Of a stretch of 64,000 bases of DNA, positions 1 to 8,012 are shown in pieces. A program made the position numbers and the translations under genes. The DNA is from Reyranella humidisoli (GTDB lineage Bacteria; Pseudomonadota; Alphaproteobacteria; Reyranellales; Reyranellaceae), in the NCBI RefSeq assembly GCF_019039055.1, contig NZ_JAHOPB010000001.1, positions 2,640,001-2,704,000 of the forward strand, read 5' to 3'. Each line of letters starts with the position of its first letter. Positions within the stretch are counted from its first letter, which is position 1. The notes under the pieces are model-generated. The model was given only the letters and a program-made list of their open reading frames with translations, searched no databases and was not told the origin of the DNA.

Positions 1-495
1 CCACATCGAATCGCCCACCACGTTCAGCGCGAATACGTCGCCGCGGCCCTGGATGCCCGGCGGGCGCGCGACATGGTCGATCACCGTGCCGTTCATCTCG
101 AACTCGCCGTTGCCGTCGCCGCCCATCGCGGTGCCGTAGAGCGGCACGTCCTGCAGCATGTGGCCGATCATCGGTCGCGCCGGCGCGTCGAAGGCGGGCG
201 CGACGTTGCCCGCGATGTCGCCGATCGCCCCGCTTGCAGAACCCACGCTCTCGTCGGCGGTCTCGCCCTGCAGCTCGGCGACGCCGACGGCGCGGCCGGT
301 CTTGCGCGCCGCGCCCGCGGCCAGCTTCGAATAGGTCTTGTCGGTCAGCGTCTTGGCGCCGGTCGGATCGTCCAGGAACTTGCGCAGCGTGCCGTCGCCG
401 AGGCCCGAGAGGGTCTCCCACTGGGCGACGTTGAGGCCGGCTCCCTCCATGAAGCGGCGGAGTGCGCGGCGGCGCTGGTTGGCATCGAAGGCCAT
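1..495 (-). CDS. S24 / LexA-like phage-type repressor, C-terminus cut by the window edge
   Basis: 165 codons are visible from an ATG at 495, and the frame is still open at base 1. The N-terminal ~60 residues look like a DNA-binding helical domain, including the stretch WETLSGLGDGTLRKFLDD. A linker and a peptidase-like fold follow, and the visible part ends in the motif VVGDSM, where the Ser would be the S24 autocleavage nucleophile. The catalytic Lys would lie outside the window. The gene is divergent from the Cro-like gene at 591 across a 95-bp gap containing three spaced GAATCCG motifs. The family represses phage early genes and self-cleaves on RecA activation. That this one controls the phage-like genes to its right is inference from the arrangement. 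Confidence 0.75.
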   Translation of the reverse strand, partial: MAFDANQRRRALRRFMEGAGLNVAQWETLSGLGDGTLRKFLDDPTGAKTLTDKTYSKLAAGAARKTGRAVGVAELQGETADESVGSASGAIGDIAGNVAPAFDAPARPMIGHMLQDVPLYGTAMGGDGNGEFEMNGTVIDHVARPPGIQGRGDVFALNVVGDSMW

Positions 496-520
496 GCCCG
501 CACTATGCCAGAGTCAGGAA

Positions 521-577
521 TAGAATCCGAGCGGAGTTTTTTCCGGAATCCGTCTTGTGTAGGAAAAGAATCCGGAT
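521..577. promoter_or_regulatory. Operator array between repressor and Cro-like gene
   Basis: GAATCCG occurs three times on the plus strand, at 523, 546 and 568, so the copies lie 23 and 22 bp apart, about two helical turns. Each copy sits in or next to a small dyad: TCCG-AG-CGGA at 526-535, TTCCGGAA at 541-548 and ATCCGGAT at 570-577. This is the layout expected of a lambdoid-type operator. Assignment to the adjacent repressor is inference. Confidence 0.5.
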
Positions 578-590
578 ATGCTTTCGGGCC

Positions 591-785
591 ATGACCTCAC
601 CCACGACCCTCGCCGTCGCCCGTGTCCGCCGCTGGCTCGCCGCCACGATGATGCCGCGCGGCGAGGTCGCGGCCCGCGCCGGGGTCGACGAGAAGACGCT
701 GCGGCTGGCCGCGCGTCCCGGCTGGAACCCGACGGCCAACACGCTGGCCCGGCTCGAAGCCCTGATCCCGCCGGAGTGGACGTGA
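591..785 (+). CDS. Cro-like small HTH protein
   Basis: A 64-residue protein with a helix-turn-helix look: RVRRWLAATMMPRGEVAARA, then GVDEKTLRLAARPGW, then NPTANTLARLEALIP. I chose the ATG at 591 because the open frame upstream of it overlaps the repressor's N-terminus and the operator array. It is divergent from the S24 repressor and shares its stop with the next gene (TGATG overlap at 783-787). By position and size it could act as a Cro-type antirepressor. No family was assigned beyond HTH. Confidence 0.6.
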   Translation: MTSPTTLAVARVRRWLAATMMPRGEVAARAGVDEKTLRLAARPGWNPTANTLARLEALIPPEWT

Positions 786-1036
786 TGCGACGCACCGACA
801 TGAAGCGCCGCGCATCCGCGACCGCGCCGGCGCATCCGCTGCTGGTCGAGGATGCGCGCGACTGCCTGGGCTTCGAGCGCGAGGCCGGTTTCTCGGCGCG
901 GGCCGCGCGCCTGGCGACGCGCGACATGCTGGCCGACCGGGCGCGCGAACTGGGCATCGCCGAGCGCGACGTCGAGCGCGCGGTCGATGCGGCGCTGGCG
1001 GCCGCGGCTCAGCCGGCGGCGCGGGCCGCGAGGTGA
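785..1036 (+). CDS. Hypothetical small protein in phage-like block
   Basis: 83 residues, starting at the ATG overlapping the stop of the Cro-like gene, so probably translationally coupled. The composition is Ala/Arg-rich and helical (FSARAARLATRDMLADRAR, ELGIAERDVERAVDAAL), with no membrane segment and no recognised domain. Its 3' end overlaps the 3' end of the convergent membrane protein gene by 28 bp. It may be an accessory early phage protein; that is context only. Confidence 0.5.
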   Translation: MRRTDMKRRASATAPAHPLLVEDARDCLGFEREAGFSARAARLATRDMLADRARELGIAERDVERAVDAALAAAAQPAARAAR

Positions 1037-1734
1037 CGCTCGGTCGCTTCGAGATGATGGATCAGCGGCACCAGAGTCTCGCGCACCGGCTCGTCGCGCA
1101 GCGTGACGTCGAGCCAGCGGGCCAGCGCCCCGGCATCCTGCGCGGCGGCCTCGGGCGGGCGGAACCGGGTGCGGGCGGTCTGGAACGCCCAGCGCGCGCG
1201 CTCCAGCATGTCGAGATCTTCGAGACTTTCGACCAGGTCCTCGAAGTCGGCAGTGACCTCGCCCGCGTCGCCGATGCGCCGCAGAACGCTGCGCGCCGCC
1301 TCGAAGCAGGGCGTGCCCGGTTGCAGCCCATCGGCGGCGAAGCGCGGATTCGTCACCAGCGTCTCCAGTTCGAGCAGCAGCGTGCGCAGGCGCGCGACAT
1401 GCAGGCCGGCGACCGCGGCGCGACGGCGGCGGCGGGCGTGGTCGGTCCACTGGCCGACCGCCCAGCTGCTGAACACGCTGATGCCGGTGACGAGGATCGC
1501 CGCCCCGGTCAGCAGGAAGGCGGTGCGCACGTCGCCGCCGGCATGCGTGGCGCCGGTCGCCACGGCGAGGCAGAAGCCCGCCACGAGGCCCAGGCTCGCC
1601 GGCGCGGCGATGCGTTTGATCCCGTCGCGCCAGCCGGCGGCAGGACCCAAGGTTGTAGGCGGCCGCAGTCCGGCCGGCGTGTCGGTCGATGCGTCGACAC
1701 GGCCGTCCCCGGCCGTGGTCGTTCCCAATGTCAT
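1009..1734 (-). CDS. Hypothetical inner-membrane protein with two membrane segments
   Basis: 241 residues from the ATG at 1734; an earlier GTG at 1764 is possible. A hydrophilic N-terminus is followed by two hydrophobic stretches at about residues 50-70 and 80-100 (LGLVAGFCLAVATGA and AFLLTGAAILVTGISVFSSW). After the basic run HARRRRR comes a long soluble helical C-terminal part rich in acidic residues (ADFEDLVESLEDLDMLERA). This predicts a cytoplasmic C-terminal domain anchored by a hairpin. I do not recognise the family. Confidence 0.6.
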   Translation of the reverse strand: MTLGTTTAGDGRVDASTDTPAGLRPPTTLGPAAGWRDGIKRIAAPASLGLVAGFCLAVATGATHAGGDVRTAFLLTGAAILVTGISVFSSWAVGQWTDHARRRRRAAVAGLHVARLRTLLLELETLVTNPRFAADGLQPGTPCFEAARSVLRRIGDAGEVTADFEDLVESLEDLDMLERARWAFQTARTRFRPPEAAAQDAGALARWLDVTLRDEPVRETLVPLIHHLEATERHLAARAAG

Positions 1735-1818
1735 GCGGATTCCCCAATCCCCGCATCCAGACAAGCACCGGTCGGCGGTGGAGTCGAGGGGGGTATCCTC
1801 ACACCGCTCGGGACAATG

Positions 1819-2385
1819 TCATTTTTCCCCGAGCCAGGCCGGCCACATGCCCTTGCGCGCCTTGCGGGCCTCGAACTCGGCATCGGCGTAGCGCTGGCTG
1901 GCACGCGGCTCCCAGGCCAGCGCGTCCTCCAGCTCGTGGCCCCAGGCCACGCCCGAGGCCAGCATCGCGCCACCGAGATCGACCGGCTGCGCCTCGTCGA
2001 GCGCGCATTGCGCCACCAGGCGACAGTCGGAATCGAAGCGGGCGATGCGGCACTTCACCTTGTGGTCGGCGCGCGCCAGCAGGTCCTCGAGAGTCGCGCG
2101 CGCGCGCATGCCGCCCACCGTCTCGGCCTTTGCCGCGTCGCGCAGCGCCGGCGCCTGCAGTCCCCACAGCTTCAGCGGCGCTTTCAGCCCGACGCCGCCC
2201 AGCTGCTCGCCGTCGATCGCATAGGCCTGGCCCGACCAGTTCTGCGGCAGCGTGCCGGCGCTGGCGCAGGCGGCGGGCTTCGCCGCAGCGGCCGGCGGTG
2301 CGGGCGGTGTCGCCGGTTTGGTCTGCGCGAGCGCGGGGCCGGCGAACAGCGCCAGCGCGAGCGGGAGAAGCACGGATCTTTTCAT
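1819..2385 (-). CDS. Secreted thermonuclease-like (SNase superfamily) protein
   Basis: 188 residues with a clear Sec signal peptide (MKRSVLLPLALALFAGPALAQ), then a proline/alanine spacer, then an SNase-like core: QAYAIDGEQL, LKLWGLQAPALRD and CRIARFDSDCRLVAQCALD, ending RKARKGMWPAWLG. The R-x-x-K-G-x-W ending is typical of bacterial SNase-like proteins. The usual catalytic Arg/Glu residues are not clearly conserved, so nuclease activity is uncertain. The start is fixed by the signal peptide. It may be periplasmic. Confidence 0.7.
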   Translation of the reverse strand: MKRSVLLPLALALFAGPALAQTKPATPPAPPAAAAKPAACASAGTLPQNWSGQAYAIDGEQLGGVGLKAPLKLWGLQAPALRDAAKAETVGGMRARATLEDLLARADHKVKCRIARFDSDCRLVAQCALDEAQPVDLGGAMLASGVAWGHELEDALAWEPRASQRYADAEFEARKARKGMWPAWLGEK

Positions 2386-2489
2386 GCGCCGACGGTGGCG
2401 CGCGTTTGCGGCGACGACAAGGCCGCGCGGAGGAGCGACATGCCGAACGACATCGCGACCACACATCGGGCACGGGCGGGAGGCGCGCC

Positions 2490-2756
2490 ATGAGTCGCGG
2501 CCGTCCCTGGAGCGCCGACGATGCCGCGCGGCTGCGGCGGCTGGTGGCCGCGGGCTGCACCGACGGCGAGATCGCCGGGGCGATGGCGCGTCATCCCGAC
2601 CTGATCCGCCGGCGCCGCCGGGAGGCGGGGCTGTCGCCCGGCCAGTCGCGCGCCGCCACGGTCGCGCTGATGCGCGTGAACCGTCGCCGCCTCGGCCGGA
2701 AGGTGGCCGGCCGCGCCGAAGCGGCGCCCGGCGAGCCAAGGGGGGAGCCAGGGTGA
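2490..2756 (+). CDS. Small HTH DNA-binding protein upstream of terminase homologue
   Basis: 88 residues. The N-terminus (WSADDAARLRRLVAAGCTDG, then EIAGAMARHPDLIRRRRREAG) resembles a homeodomain/GcrA-like helix-turn-helix of the type found in phage and alphaproteobacterial regulators. The rest is basic. The stop overlaps the start of the next gene (GTGATGG at 2753-2759), so the two are probably coupled. A specific function is not assigned. Confidence 0.55.
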   Translation: MSRGRPWSADDAARLRRLVAAGCTDGEIAGAMARHPDLIRRRRREAGLSPGQSRAATVALMRVNRRRLGRKVAGRAEAAPGEPRGEPG

Positions 2757-3163
2757 TGGACGACCGTCCGGTGCGCCTCACGGATGCGCTGGCGGCCGAG
2801 ATCTGCCGTCGCATCGCCGAAGGGAATCTGCTGCACGAAGTCTGTCGCGCGCGGCGCATGCCGCTGGCCGGGACCGTCCGGCAATGGCTGCGCGAGAACA
2901 GCGCGTTCCGGAGCCGCTATGCGCTGGCGCGCGCGACGCTGGCCGACGCGCTGGCCGAGGATGCGATCCGCGTCGCCCGCGAGGCCACGCCGGCCGACGC
3001 CACCGCGCGCCGTCTCTATGTCGATGCGATCAAGTGGTACGTCGCGCGCATCGCGCCGGGGAAATACGGCGAACGTCCCGCACCCGATGCGACGCCGCGC
3101 GGGACGGTGGGCGATGCGATCGAGAAGGGCCGCGAGCGGGTGAAGCGCCTGCGCGAGGTGTGA
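2756..3163 (+). CDS. Terminase small-subunit-like protein (Sf6 gp1 type)
   Basis: 135 residues. The order is an N-terminal HTH (LTDALAAEICRRIAEGNLLH, EVCRARRMPLAGTVRQWLRE), then F-x-x-x-Y-x-x-A-R, then a helical oligomerisation region (LYVDAIKWYVARIAPGKYG). This is the usual layout of small terminase subunits, which bind phage pac sites. No large-subunit gene follows; the next gene is a low-complexity protein. It is therefore probably an orphan from a decayed prophage, or domesticated. Confidence 0.7.
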   Translation: MDDRPVRLTDALAAEICRRIAEGNLLHEVCRARRMPLAGTVRQWLRENSAFRSRYALARATLADALAEDAIRVAREATPADATARRLYVDAIKWYVARIAPGKYGERPAPDATPRGTVGDAIEKGRERVKRLREV

Positions 3164-3210
3164 GAAAGAATGCCGCCGCGTCGGTCCGGTGGCGGACCCT
3201 GTGCCACGAT

Positions 3211-3236
3211 TCATCTTTGCGACTCATCTTTGCGAC
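3211..3236. repeat. Perfect 13-bp tandem duplication
   Basis: TCATCTTTGCGAC occurs twice back to back (3211-3223 and 3224-3236) in the spacer after the terminase homologue. It could be a replication-slippage product or a binding site. Nothing else indicates a function. Confidence 0.6.
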
Positions 3237-3307
3237 AGTGGGCAACCGGTTCGTCGAAAGGGCCGTTCCTTCGGTACAAGCGCCGCCGTCCCGGCCGCGC
3301 ACATCGG

Positions 3308-3496
3308 ATGGAGATTTCCTTGAACAACAACAATCAGAACCAGACTCCGAACCAGAACCAGACCCCGAACCAGCAGCGGGAGCAGGCTCAGAAGGAGCAG
3401 CAGCAGAACCAGAAGCAGAACCCGGGCGACAAGCAGCAGGGTTCGGACAAGAGCCAGGGTCAGGGCCAGAAGCCCGGCCAGTCCGAGAACCGCTAG
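3308..3496 (+). CDS. Gln/Asn-rich low-complexity small protein
   Basis: 62 residues beginning MEISLNNNNQNQ and continuing as an almost pure Q/N/P/K/G sequence to the end. I chose the ATG at 3308 because the frame upstream lacks the compositional bias. There is no signal peptide and no membrane segment. The sequence would be intrinsically disordered. A terminator-like hairpin lies about 190 bp downstream. The function is unknown. Confidence 0.5.
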   Translation: MEISLNNNNQNQTPNQNQTPNQQREQAQKEQQQNQKQNPGDKQQGSDKSQGQGQKPGQSENR

Positions 3497-3532
3497 AGTC
3501 TTTCCGAGTAGGATAGAATCACCAACACCAAC

Positions 3533-3641
3533 CTCATGCTGAGGAGCGCTCCGCAGGAGCGCGTCTCGAAGCATGGGCACGAGCACCACGTCCGTTGCCG
3601 ATCCTTCGAGACGCGGCCTGCGGCCGCTCCTCAGGATGAGG
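3533..3641. repeat. Dispersed hairpin repeat, family A, copy 1
   Basis: The element begins CTCATGCTGAGGAGCG and ends CGCTCCTCAGGATGAG, forming a long stem. Inside are TCTCGAAGCAT and its near-complement ATCCTTCGAGACGCG. Related copies lie at 12033-12163 and 18412-18546. This is a REP/ERIC-like intergenic element of a kind abundant in alphaproteobacterial genomes. Confidence 0.85.
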
Positions 3642-3686
3642 TGCGCGGGTTGACTTGAAGCGGACAGACTCTAACCCGACGAGACG

Positions 3687-3714
3687 AAGCCCGCCGCAAG
3701 GCGGGCTTTTTCTT
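3687..3714 (+). terminator. Rho-independent terminator
   Basis: The stem GCCCGCC/GGCGGGC with loop GCAA is followed by TTTTTCTTTT. It lies between the Q/N-rich gene and the end of the convergent SpoIIAA-like gene. Confidence 0.8.
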
Positions 3715-3715
3715 T

Positions 3716-4090
3716 TCAGGCTTCCGTCTTCAGGATCCAGCGGCGCGCCGGTGCGATCCGGCGGAAAAGCCGCATCGGTCGTGGCGCGGCCGCGACGAGT
3801 CCGAGCATCCGCCGCAGCTCCGGCTTCTCGGCGCCGGTGGGCATCACGAAGGCCAGCGGGCCGACATCCTGAGTGCGGGTGGCCTCGCGAATGCGGACGC
3901 CGATCGCCTCGACGTCTTCTGGCGTCAATCTTCCCTGGCCGTTGCGTGCGTCGAACAGCTTGCGCCATCGCACCAGGTCGGCACGGACGAGAAAGGCCAG
4001 GACCTCCTCGACGTCTGCTTTCGTGACATCGCCCTCGGCGACGATGGTGACGAGCGGCGGATTGGATTGTGCGGTCCAGTGGAGCGGCAT
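3716..4090 (-). CDS. SpoIIAA/STAS-like small protein, paralogue 1 of 3
   Basis: 124 residues. It begins MPLHWTAQ and carries the blocks WRKLFDARNGQGRL, IGVRIREA, GPLAFVMP and RPMRLFRRIAPARRWI. The same blocks occur in the proteins at 18864 and 20275. Alternating strands and helices, with a loop after KLFD, fit a SpoIIAA-like fold, which in other proteins binds nucleotides, lipids or anti-sigma partners. This copy is the most divergent: its central part (PTGAEKPELRR) lacks the VV.D..Y segment of the others. The partner is unknown. Confidence 0.6.
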   Translation of the reverse strand: MPLHWTAQSNPPLVTIVAEGDVTKADVEEVLAFLVRADLVRWRKLFDARNGQGRLTPEDVEAIGVRIREATRTQDVGPLAFVMPTGAEKPELRRMLGLVAAAPRPMRLFRRIAPARRWILKTEA

Positions 4091-4420
4091 GTTCCGGCGC
4101 TACGCGCGAGCGAAATCGGGGTAACGGCAAGTGTAGCAGCGACCAGTCGCCGCCGGCAGGACGAAAACGACAAAATGCCGGACCAATGAGTCCGCACCTG
4201 CCAGCGCGGGTTTCAGCCGGTCCCTGCACATCGCGACGCGGAAGGCGGCAGTGCGGATTTGCCCGCGTTCCTTGTGCGGTTTCATGGTTTCTGCAAAAAC
4301 TCGCTTTGTCAGCTTGCCTACCGTTGAGATCTGAAGCCGTGGGATCGGTACTCTGCGGGCAACGACCTTCCCAAGTTTGCTGCGGACCTGACCGTCGATC
4401 TCAATTCGAGCGAGGCTGCG
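4091..4420. other. 330-bp intergenic region upstream of the secretion operon
   Basis: I see no credible gene here. The region is less GC-rich than its surroundings between about 4260 and 4400 and presumably holds the promoter for the operon at 4421. No clear -35/-10 pair or operator stood out. Confidence 0.5.
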
Positions 4421-5347
4421 ATGCGCATGGGTAAAAGGTCTCCAGGGGCATCGTGCGCCTCGCGGCGTGCTGCTGCCGGTCTCTCGACACTCCTGGCCGC
4501 GGGCCTCGCGCTTGCCGCGTCGCCCGCCCTGTCGCAGGGCGCGATGGGACCGGGCGGCGGGGCGATGACGCCCCAGCCGCGCGTCGCCCCGGCGGCTCCG
4601 CAGGCTCCCACGATGACGCCGCAGGCGCCGGTCGTGACGCCGCAAATGCCGCCCCCGATGCCGGTCGTCGCGCCGTCGATCCCCCAGCCCGTCCCCCAAC
4701 CTCAGACGCGCAGCGCGACCAGCACCTCAAACCGCGATCACATCGATCAGGATGCCCAGACGGACATCAAGAAGCTCACGACGTCCGGCGGAAGCCAGGT
4801 CAATACCGGCAGTGTTGACATCAAGAGAGGACTCGCGACGCCCGGCGGTCAGGCCGGTCCCGCGAATCCGGTGGCCAACAATTCGAACAACCCGATCCCC
4901 AGCGTCAACGTCATGGTGCGGAAGCAGTCGGGCGCCGGTCCCATTTCGACGGCGAAGACCGACGGCAGCGGGCAGACGACCTTCAGGCAGCTCGAGCCCG
5001 GCACCTACGACGTGGCGCTGCCGATTGTGCCGGGCGGCACGGTGAGCATGACGACCTTCGTCAACGGCACGCCGGCCTCCCGCACCGACTTCCCGGTGGG
5101 CAGCGAGATCGGCACCTTCACGGTCGCCAAGGCAAGTGACACGGTCATCCTCAAGTTCCAGACCAACATCCCCGGTAACCCGACCAACGGTATCGGCGGC
5201 ACCGGGGGCGGCAGATTTCAGACGAACCTGAAACAGGATCCGATCAACGGCGTCGGCGGCACCGGGGGCGGCAGATTTGAGACGAACCCGGGGACTACGC
5301 CCAACGGCTACGGCGGTACCGGCGGGGGAAGGTACACCGTCAAGTGA
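4421..5347 (+). CDS. Exported Pro/Gly-rich protein with a carboxypeptidase-regulatory-like domain
   Basis: 308 residues. An N-terminal export signal (LSTLLAAGLALAASPALSQG) precedes a low-complexity Pro/Met stretch of about 70 residues. Next is a beta-rich segment (VNVMVRKQSGAGPISTAKTD, then TTFRQLEPGTYDVALP) resembling CNA-B or carboxypeptidase-regulatory-like domains. The C-terminus has three NG-x-GGTGGGR(F/Y) repeats. The start could be 4421 or the ATG two codons on. The post-cleavage segment GAMGPGGGAMTPQPRVAP is nearly repeated in the next protein, so the two are related. The stop overlaps the next GTG start, which implies coupling. Probable role: surface or periplasmic partner of the barrel encoded at 6903 (inference). 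Confidence 0.7.
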   Translation: MRMGKRSPGASCASRRAAAGLSTLLAAGLALAASPALSQGAMGPGGGAMTPQPRVAPAAPQAPTMTPQAPVVTPQMPPPMPVVAPSIPQPVPQPQTRSATSTSNRDHIDQDAQTDIKKLTTSGGSQVNTGSVDIKRGLATPGGQAGPANPVANNSNNPIPSVNVMVRKQSGAGPISTAKTDGSGQTTFRQLEPGTYDVALPIVPGGTVSMTTFVNGTPASRTDFPVGSEIGTFTVAKASDTVILKFQTNIPGNPTNGIGGTGGGRFQTNLKQDPINGVGGTGGGRFETNPGTTPNGYGGTGGGRYTVK

Positions 5348-6894
5348 ATCGCGGATCGCGGGGCCGCCTGCTGCCTCTGCTCGCGGCGGGCCTCGGCCTG
5401 CTGGGATCGCCGGCGCTTGCCCAGGGCCCGATGGGACCGGGCGGTGGCGGCATGGCGCCCCAACCGCGCGTCGCACCGCCGCCTCCGCCCCCACCACCTC
5501 CGCCGCCGGTCGTGGTGCCGGTGGCGCCTGGCCTGCAGCCCGGCGCGCCGGCCGGCATCGCGCCGCGCACCGGCTCGGCCTCCGGCAGCGACGTCCAGCC
5601 TCAAGCTCCGGTTCCGCCCGCGCCCGTCCAGTCCACACCCGTTCAGCCGGCGCCGCGCGATCGCCCGCCGGCGACGACAAAGACAACGACGACGGGAACC
5701 GCGCCGGTCGCCGCGCCGGCCGTTCCGTCCGTGACCCGCTCGACGGCGCTGGTCTCGGCGAGCAAGGGGCTGCGGCCGGCGCGCGATGTGCCGCTGGTCA
5801 GCACCGACGACAAGGGCGGCAACCGCACACCGCTCCGCACCGACGGCAAGGGCCAGTTCTCGCTGGGCCCGCTCGCGCCCGGCGTGCGCGACATAGCGCT
5901 CCCGCTCGCCGACCTGCAGCGCGCGCTGCCCACCGGCACCAAGCGTCTGCCCAGCGTGACCGTCAGCCTGGTCGTTCCCGCCGCGCCCGGCGCTGGGCCG
6001 CGCGGCAATCTCGTCATGCACACCTATGTGCGGCCCGACCCGAAGAAGGACATTCGCGCCCGCATCACCGTGCCGCGCACCGGCGGCGGCACCATCGTCG
6101 ACTGGGGCGACGGCACGCCGCCGGTCGACACGGTGCGCGACGGCTGGCCGGTGAATGTGGGAGGCGGGCGCGGACCCGTCGACACGATCGGCACGGTCTC
6201 GTTCGTGCGCAAGTTCGAGAAGATGGGGTTCATCCAGATGGACCCCTGCACCCCGTGGTGGCAGTGCGCGCCGCCGCCCGATCCCGATCCGCCGCCCGAT
6301 CTGCCGCCGGAGGATCCGTGGACCGAGATCCTGCCCGAAGGCGACCCGCCGCCCGACGATCCCATCATCGAGATCGTCGAGCTCGACGATCCGCCGAAGG
6401 ACGATCCGCCGAAGGACGATCCGCCGCGCGACCGTCCGCCCTGGGAAGATCCGCCGAAGGACGATCCGCCCCCGCCCCAGATCGGCGAGAAGGGCACCTT
6501 CGACGTCGGTCCGCTGCAGCCGGGCATCCGCGAGATCAGGCTGGGCCTGCCGATCGCCGAGCCGCCGCGGCCGCCGGTCAAGGTGGCGCTGCTGCTGCCG
6601 GTCGAGCCGCGCGCCGCCGTCGAGGCGCTGAACGCCGGCGGACGGCCGCCGCGCGTCGGCGAGAAGGACCGGCTGCATCTCGTCGAGCACATCTACGCGC
6701 CCGACACGACGGCCCAGACGCTGCGCGTCCGCATCTCGATGGCGAAGGACGGCAGCGGCGCGCTGGTCGACTGGGGCGACGGCACGCCCGTCACCGACGT
6801 CAAGCGCGACGGCAAGCCCATCGCCGCCGCCAGCGTCGACCGCGAGGCGGTCGGCCGCATCCTCTTCCTCGGCTCCAAGAAAAAGCAACCATAG
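5344..6894 (+). CDS. Exported Pro-rich protein with duplicated 'WGDGTP' domain
   Basis: 516 residues, GTG start overlapping the upstream stop. A signal peptide (LLPLLAAGLGLLGSPALAQ) is followed by a polyproline tract. Two versions of one domain follow, at about residues 155-300 and 380-500. Each contains GQFSLGPLAPG- or GTFDVGPLQPG-like blocks and then I/LVDWGDGTPxxDxxRDG. Between them lies an acidic proline linker with tandem DDPPK units (DNA repeats about 6386-6475). The WGDG motif recalls PKD-type beta domains, but the assignment is tentative. It sits between a related exported protein and a beta-barrel gene, 8 bp upstream of the latter. Confidence 0.7.
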   Translation: MNRGSRGRLLPLLAAGLGLLGSPALAQGPMGPGGGGMAPQPRVAPPPPPPPPPPPVVVPVAPGLQPGAPAGIAPRTGSASGSDVQPQAPVPPAPVQSTPVQPAPRDRPPATTKTTTTGTAPVAAPAVPSVTRSTALVSASKGLRPARDVPLVSTDDKGGNRTPLRTDGKGQFSLGPLAPGVRDIALPLADLQRALPTGTKRLPSVTVSLVVPAAPGAGPRGNLVMHTYVRPDPKKDIRARITVPRTGGGTIVDWGDGTPPVDTVRDGWPVNVGGGRGPVDTIGTVSFVRKFEKMGFIQMDPCTPWWQCAPPPDPDPPPDLPPEDPWTEILPEGDPPPDDPIIEIVELDDPPKDDPPKDDPPRDRPPWEDPPKDDPPPPQIGEKGTFDVGPLQPGIREIRLGLPIAEPPRPPVKVALLLPVEPRAAVEALNAGGRPPRVGEKDRLHLVEHIYAPDTTAQTLRVRISMAKDGSGALVDWGDGTPVTDVKRDGKPIAAASVDREAVGRILFLGSKKKQP

Positions 6895-6902
6895 GACATC
6901 AA

Positions 6903-7946
6903 ATGAGTAAGAAACTGATCGCGCTCTCGGCGCTCGCCTCGGGTGCGGTGCTGGCCTCTCCGGCGCACGCGCAGCTCTCGCCCGGGACGACGACCGTCGC
7001 CGCGCCGGTCTCGCCCTCGACCACGGCGCAGAGCACCGCCGTCAGCAGCGGCATCCAGAGCCAGACCAACACCACCGCCTACGTCACGCTGCCGGGCATC
7101 AGCTCGGTGATCCAGCAGACGCTGATGGGACCGTCGCTGCCCGGCCCGCGCTCGACCTCGGGCCTCGCGCCGCTGCACAGCGGCGTGTCGGCGGGCGACG
7201 ATCCGATGAGCTGGCAGGTCTGGGCGCAGACCGGCGGCGGCCAGGCCACCAACACGCTGGCGACCGGCGGCTACTCGATCGGCAGCTACGGCGCGCAGCT
7301 CGGCGTGCAGAAGCAGATCACGCCCAAGCTGCTGCTCGGCCTCAGCGGCGCATGGCAGGGCTCGAGCGGCACGCTGAGCGGCGGCTTCGCCTCGACCAAC
7401 TCGACCTTCGGCGTCACCGCCTATGCCGGCTACCAGCTCGACGAGCACTGGAACGTCTCGGCGATGGCGGGCTTCAGCGCCGGCACCAACGCGATGACCA
7501 ACTCGGGTTTCAACTATCGCGCCAACTACGCCAGCAGCCAGTGGAACTTCCAGGGCGGGCTGAACGGCTACTACAAGGTCGGCGCCGTGGTGCTGGCGCC
7601 GATGGTCTCGATCCTCTACTCGCCGATCAACAGCTACGGCTACACCGACAGCAACCTCGTCGTCGTGCCCGGCCAGACCACGGCGCTGACGCGCGGCTCG
7701 GCCGGCGGTTTCATCAGCCTGCCGCTCGACAAGTGGCAGCCCTACATCCGCGCCACCATCGAGCAGGATTTCTACGCACCGACCGGCAGCGGCGCCAACG
7801 GCTACACCGGCGGCACCGTGGGCGCGGGCGCGACCGTCCCGCTGAGCGACGCGCTCTGGGCCTCGATCGACGGCGGCTACAACTCGATCGGCCGCTACGC
7901 GCTGTCGTCGTGGTCGGGCAGCGTGCGCCTCAACCTGCGCTTCTGA
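6903..7946 (+). CDS. Outer-membrane autotransporter-type beta-barrel protein without a passenger
   Basis: 347 residues. The signal peptide is MSKKLIALSALASGAVLASP-AHAQ. A linker of about 80 residues follows, then about 250 residues of alternating amphipathic strands (SWQVWAQTGGGQATN, KLLLGLSGAWQGSSG, TAYAGYQLDEHWNVSAMAGF). It ends SVRLNLRF, with the terminal Phe expected of a BAM-recognised barrel. The size fits a 12-strand autotransporter translocator, but there is no large passenger in the same chain. It is the last gene of the operon with the two exported proteins. It could anchor or display them, or be a plain porin-like protein; the sequence does not decide. Confidence 0.8.
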   Translation: MSKKLIALSALASGAVLASPAHAQLSPGTTTVAAPVSPSTTAQSTAVSSGIQSQTNTTAYVTLPGISSVIQQTLMGPSLPGPRSTSGLAPLHSGVSAGDDPMSWQVWAQTGGGQATNTLATGGYSIGSYGAQLGVQKQITPKLLLGLSGAWQGSSGTLSGGFASTNSTFGVTAYAGYQLDEHWNVSAMAGFSAGTNAMTNSGFNYRANYASSQWNFQGGLNGYYKVGAVVLAPMVSILYSPINSYGYTDSNLVVVPGQTTALTRGSAGGFISLPLDKWQPYIRATIEQDFYAPTGSGANGYTGGTVGAGATVPLSDALWASIDGGYNSIGRYALSSWSGSVRLNLRF

Positions 7947-8012
7947 GCGGCCATTCCGATCGGGCTTCCTTCAGCGGCTGTCGTCGCGGCACTCGTTGCG
8001 CTCGCCGCGACG

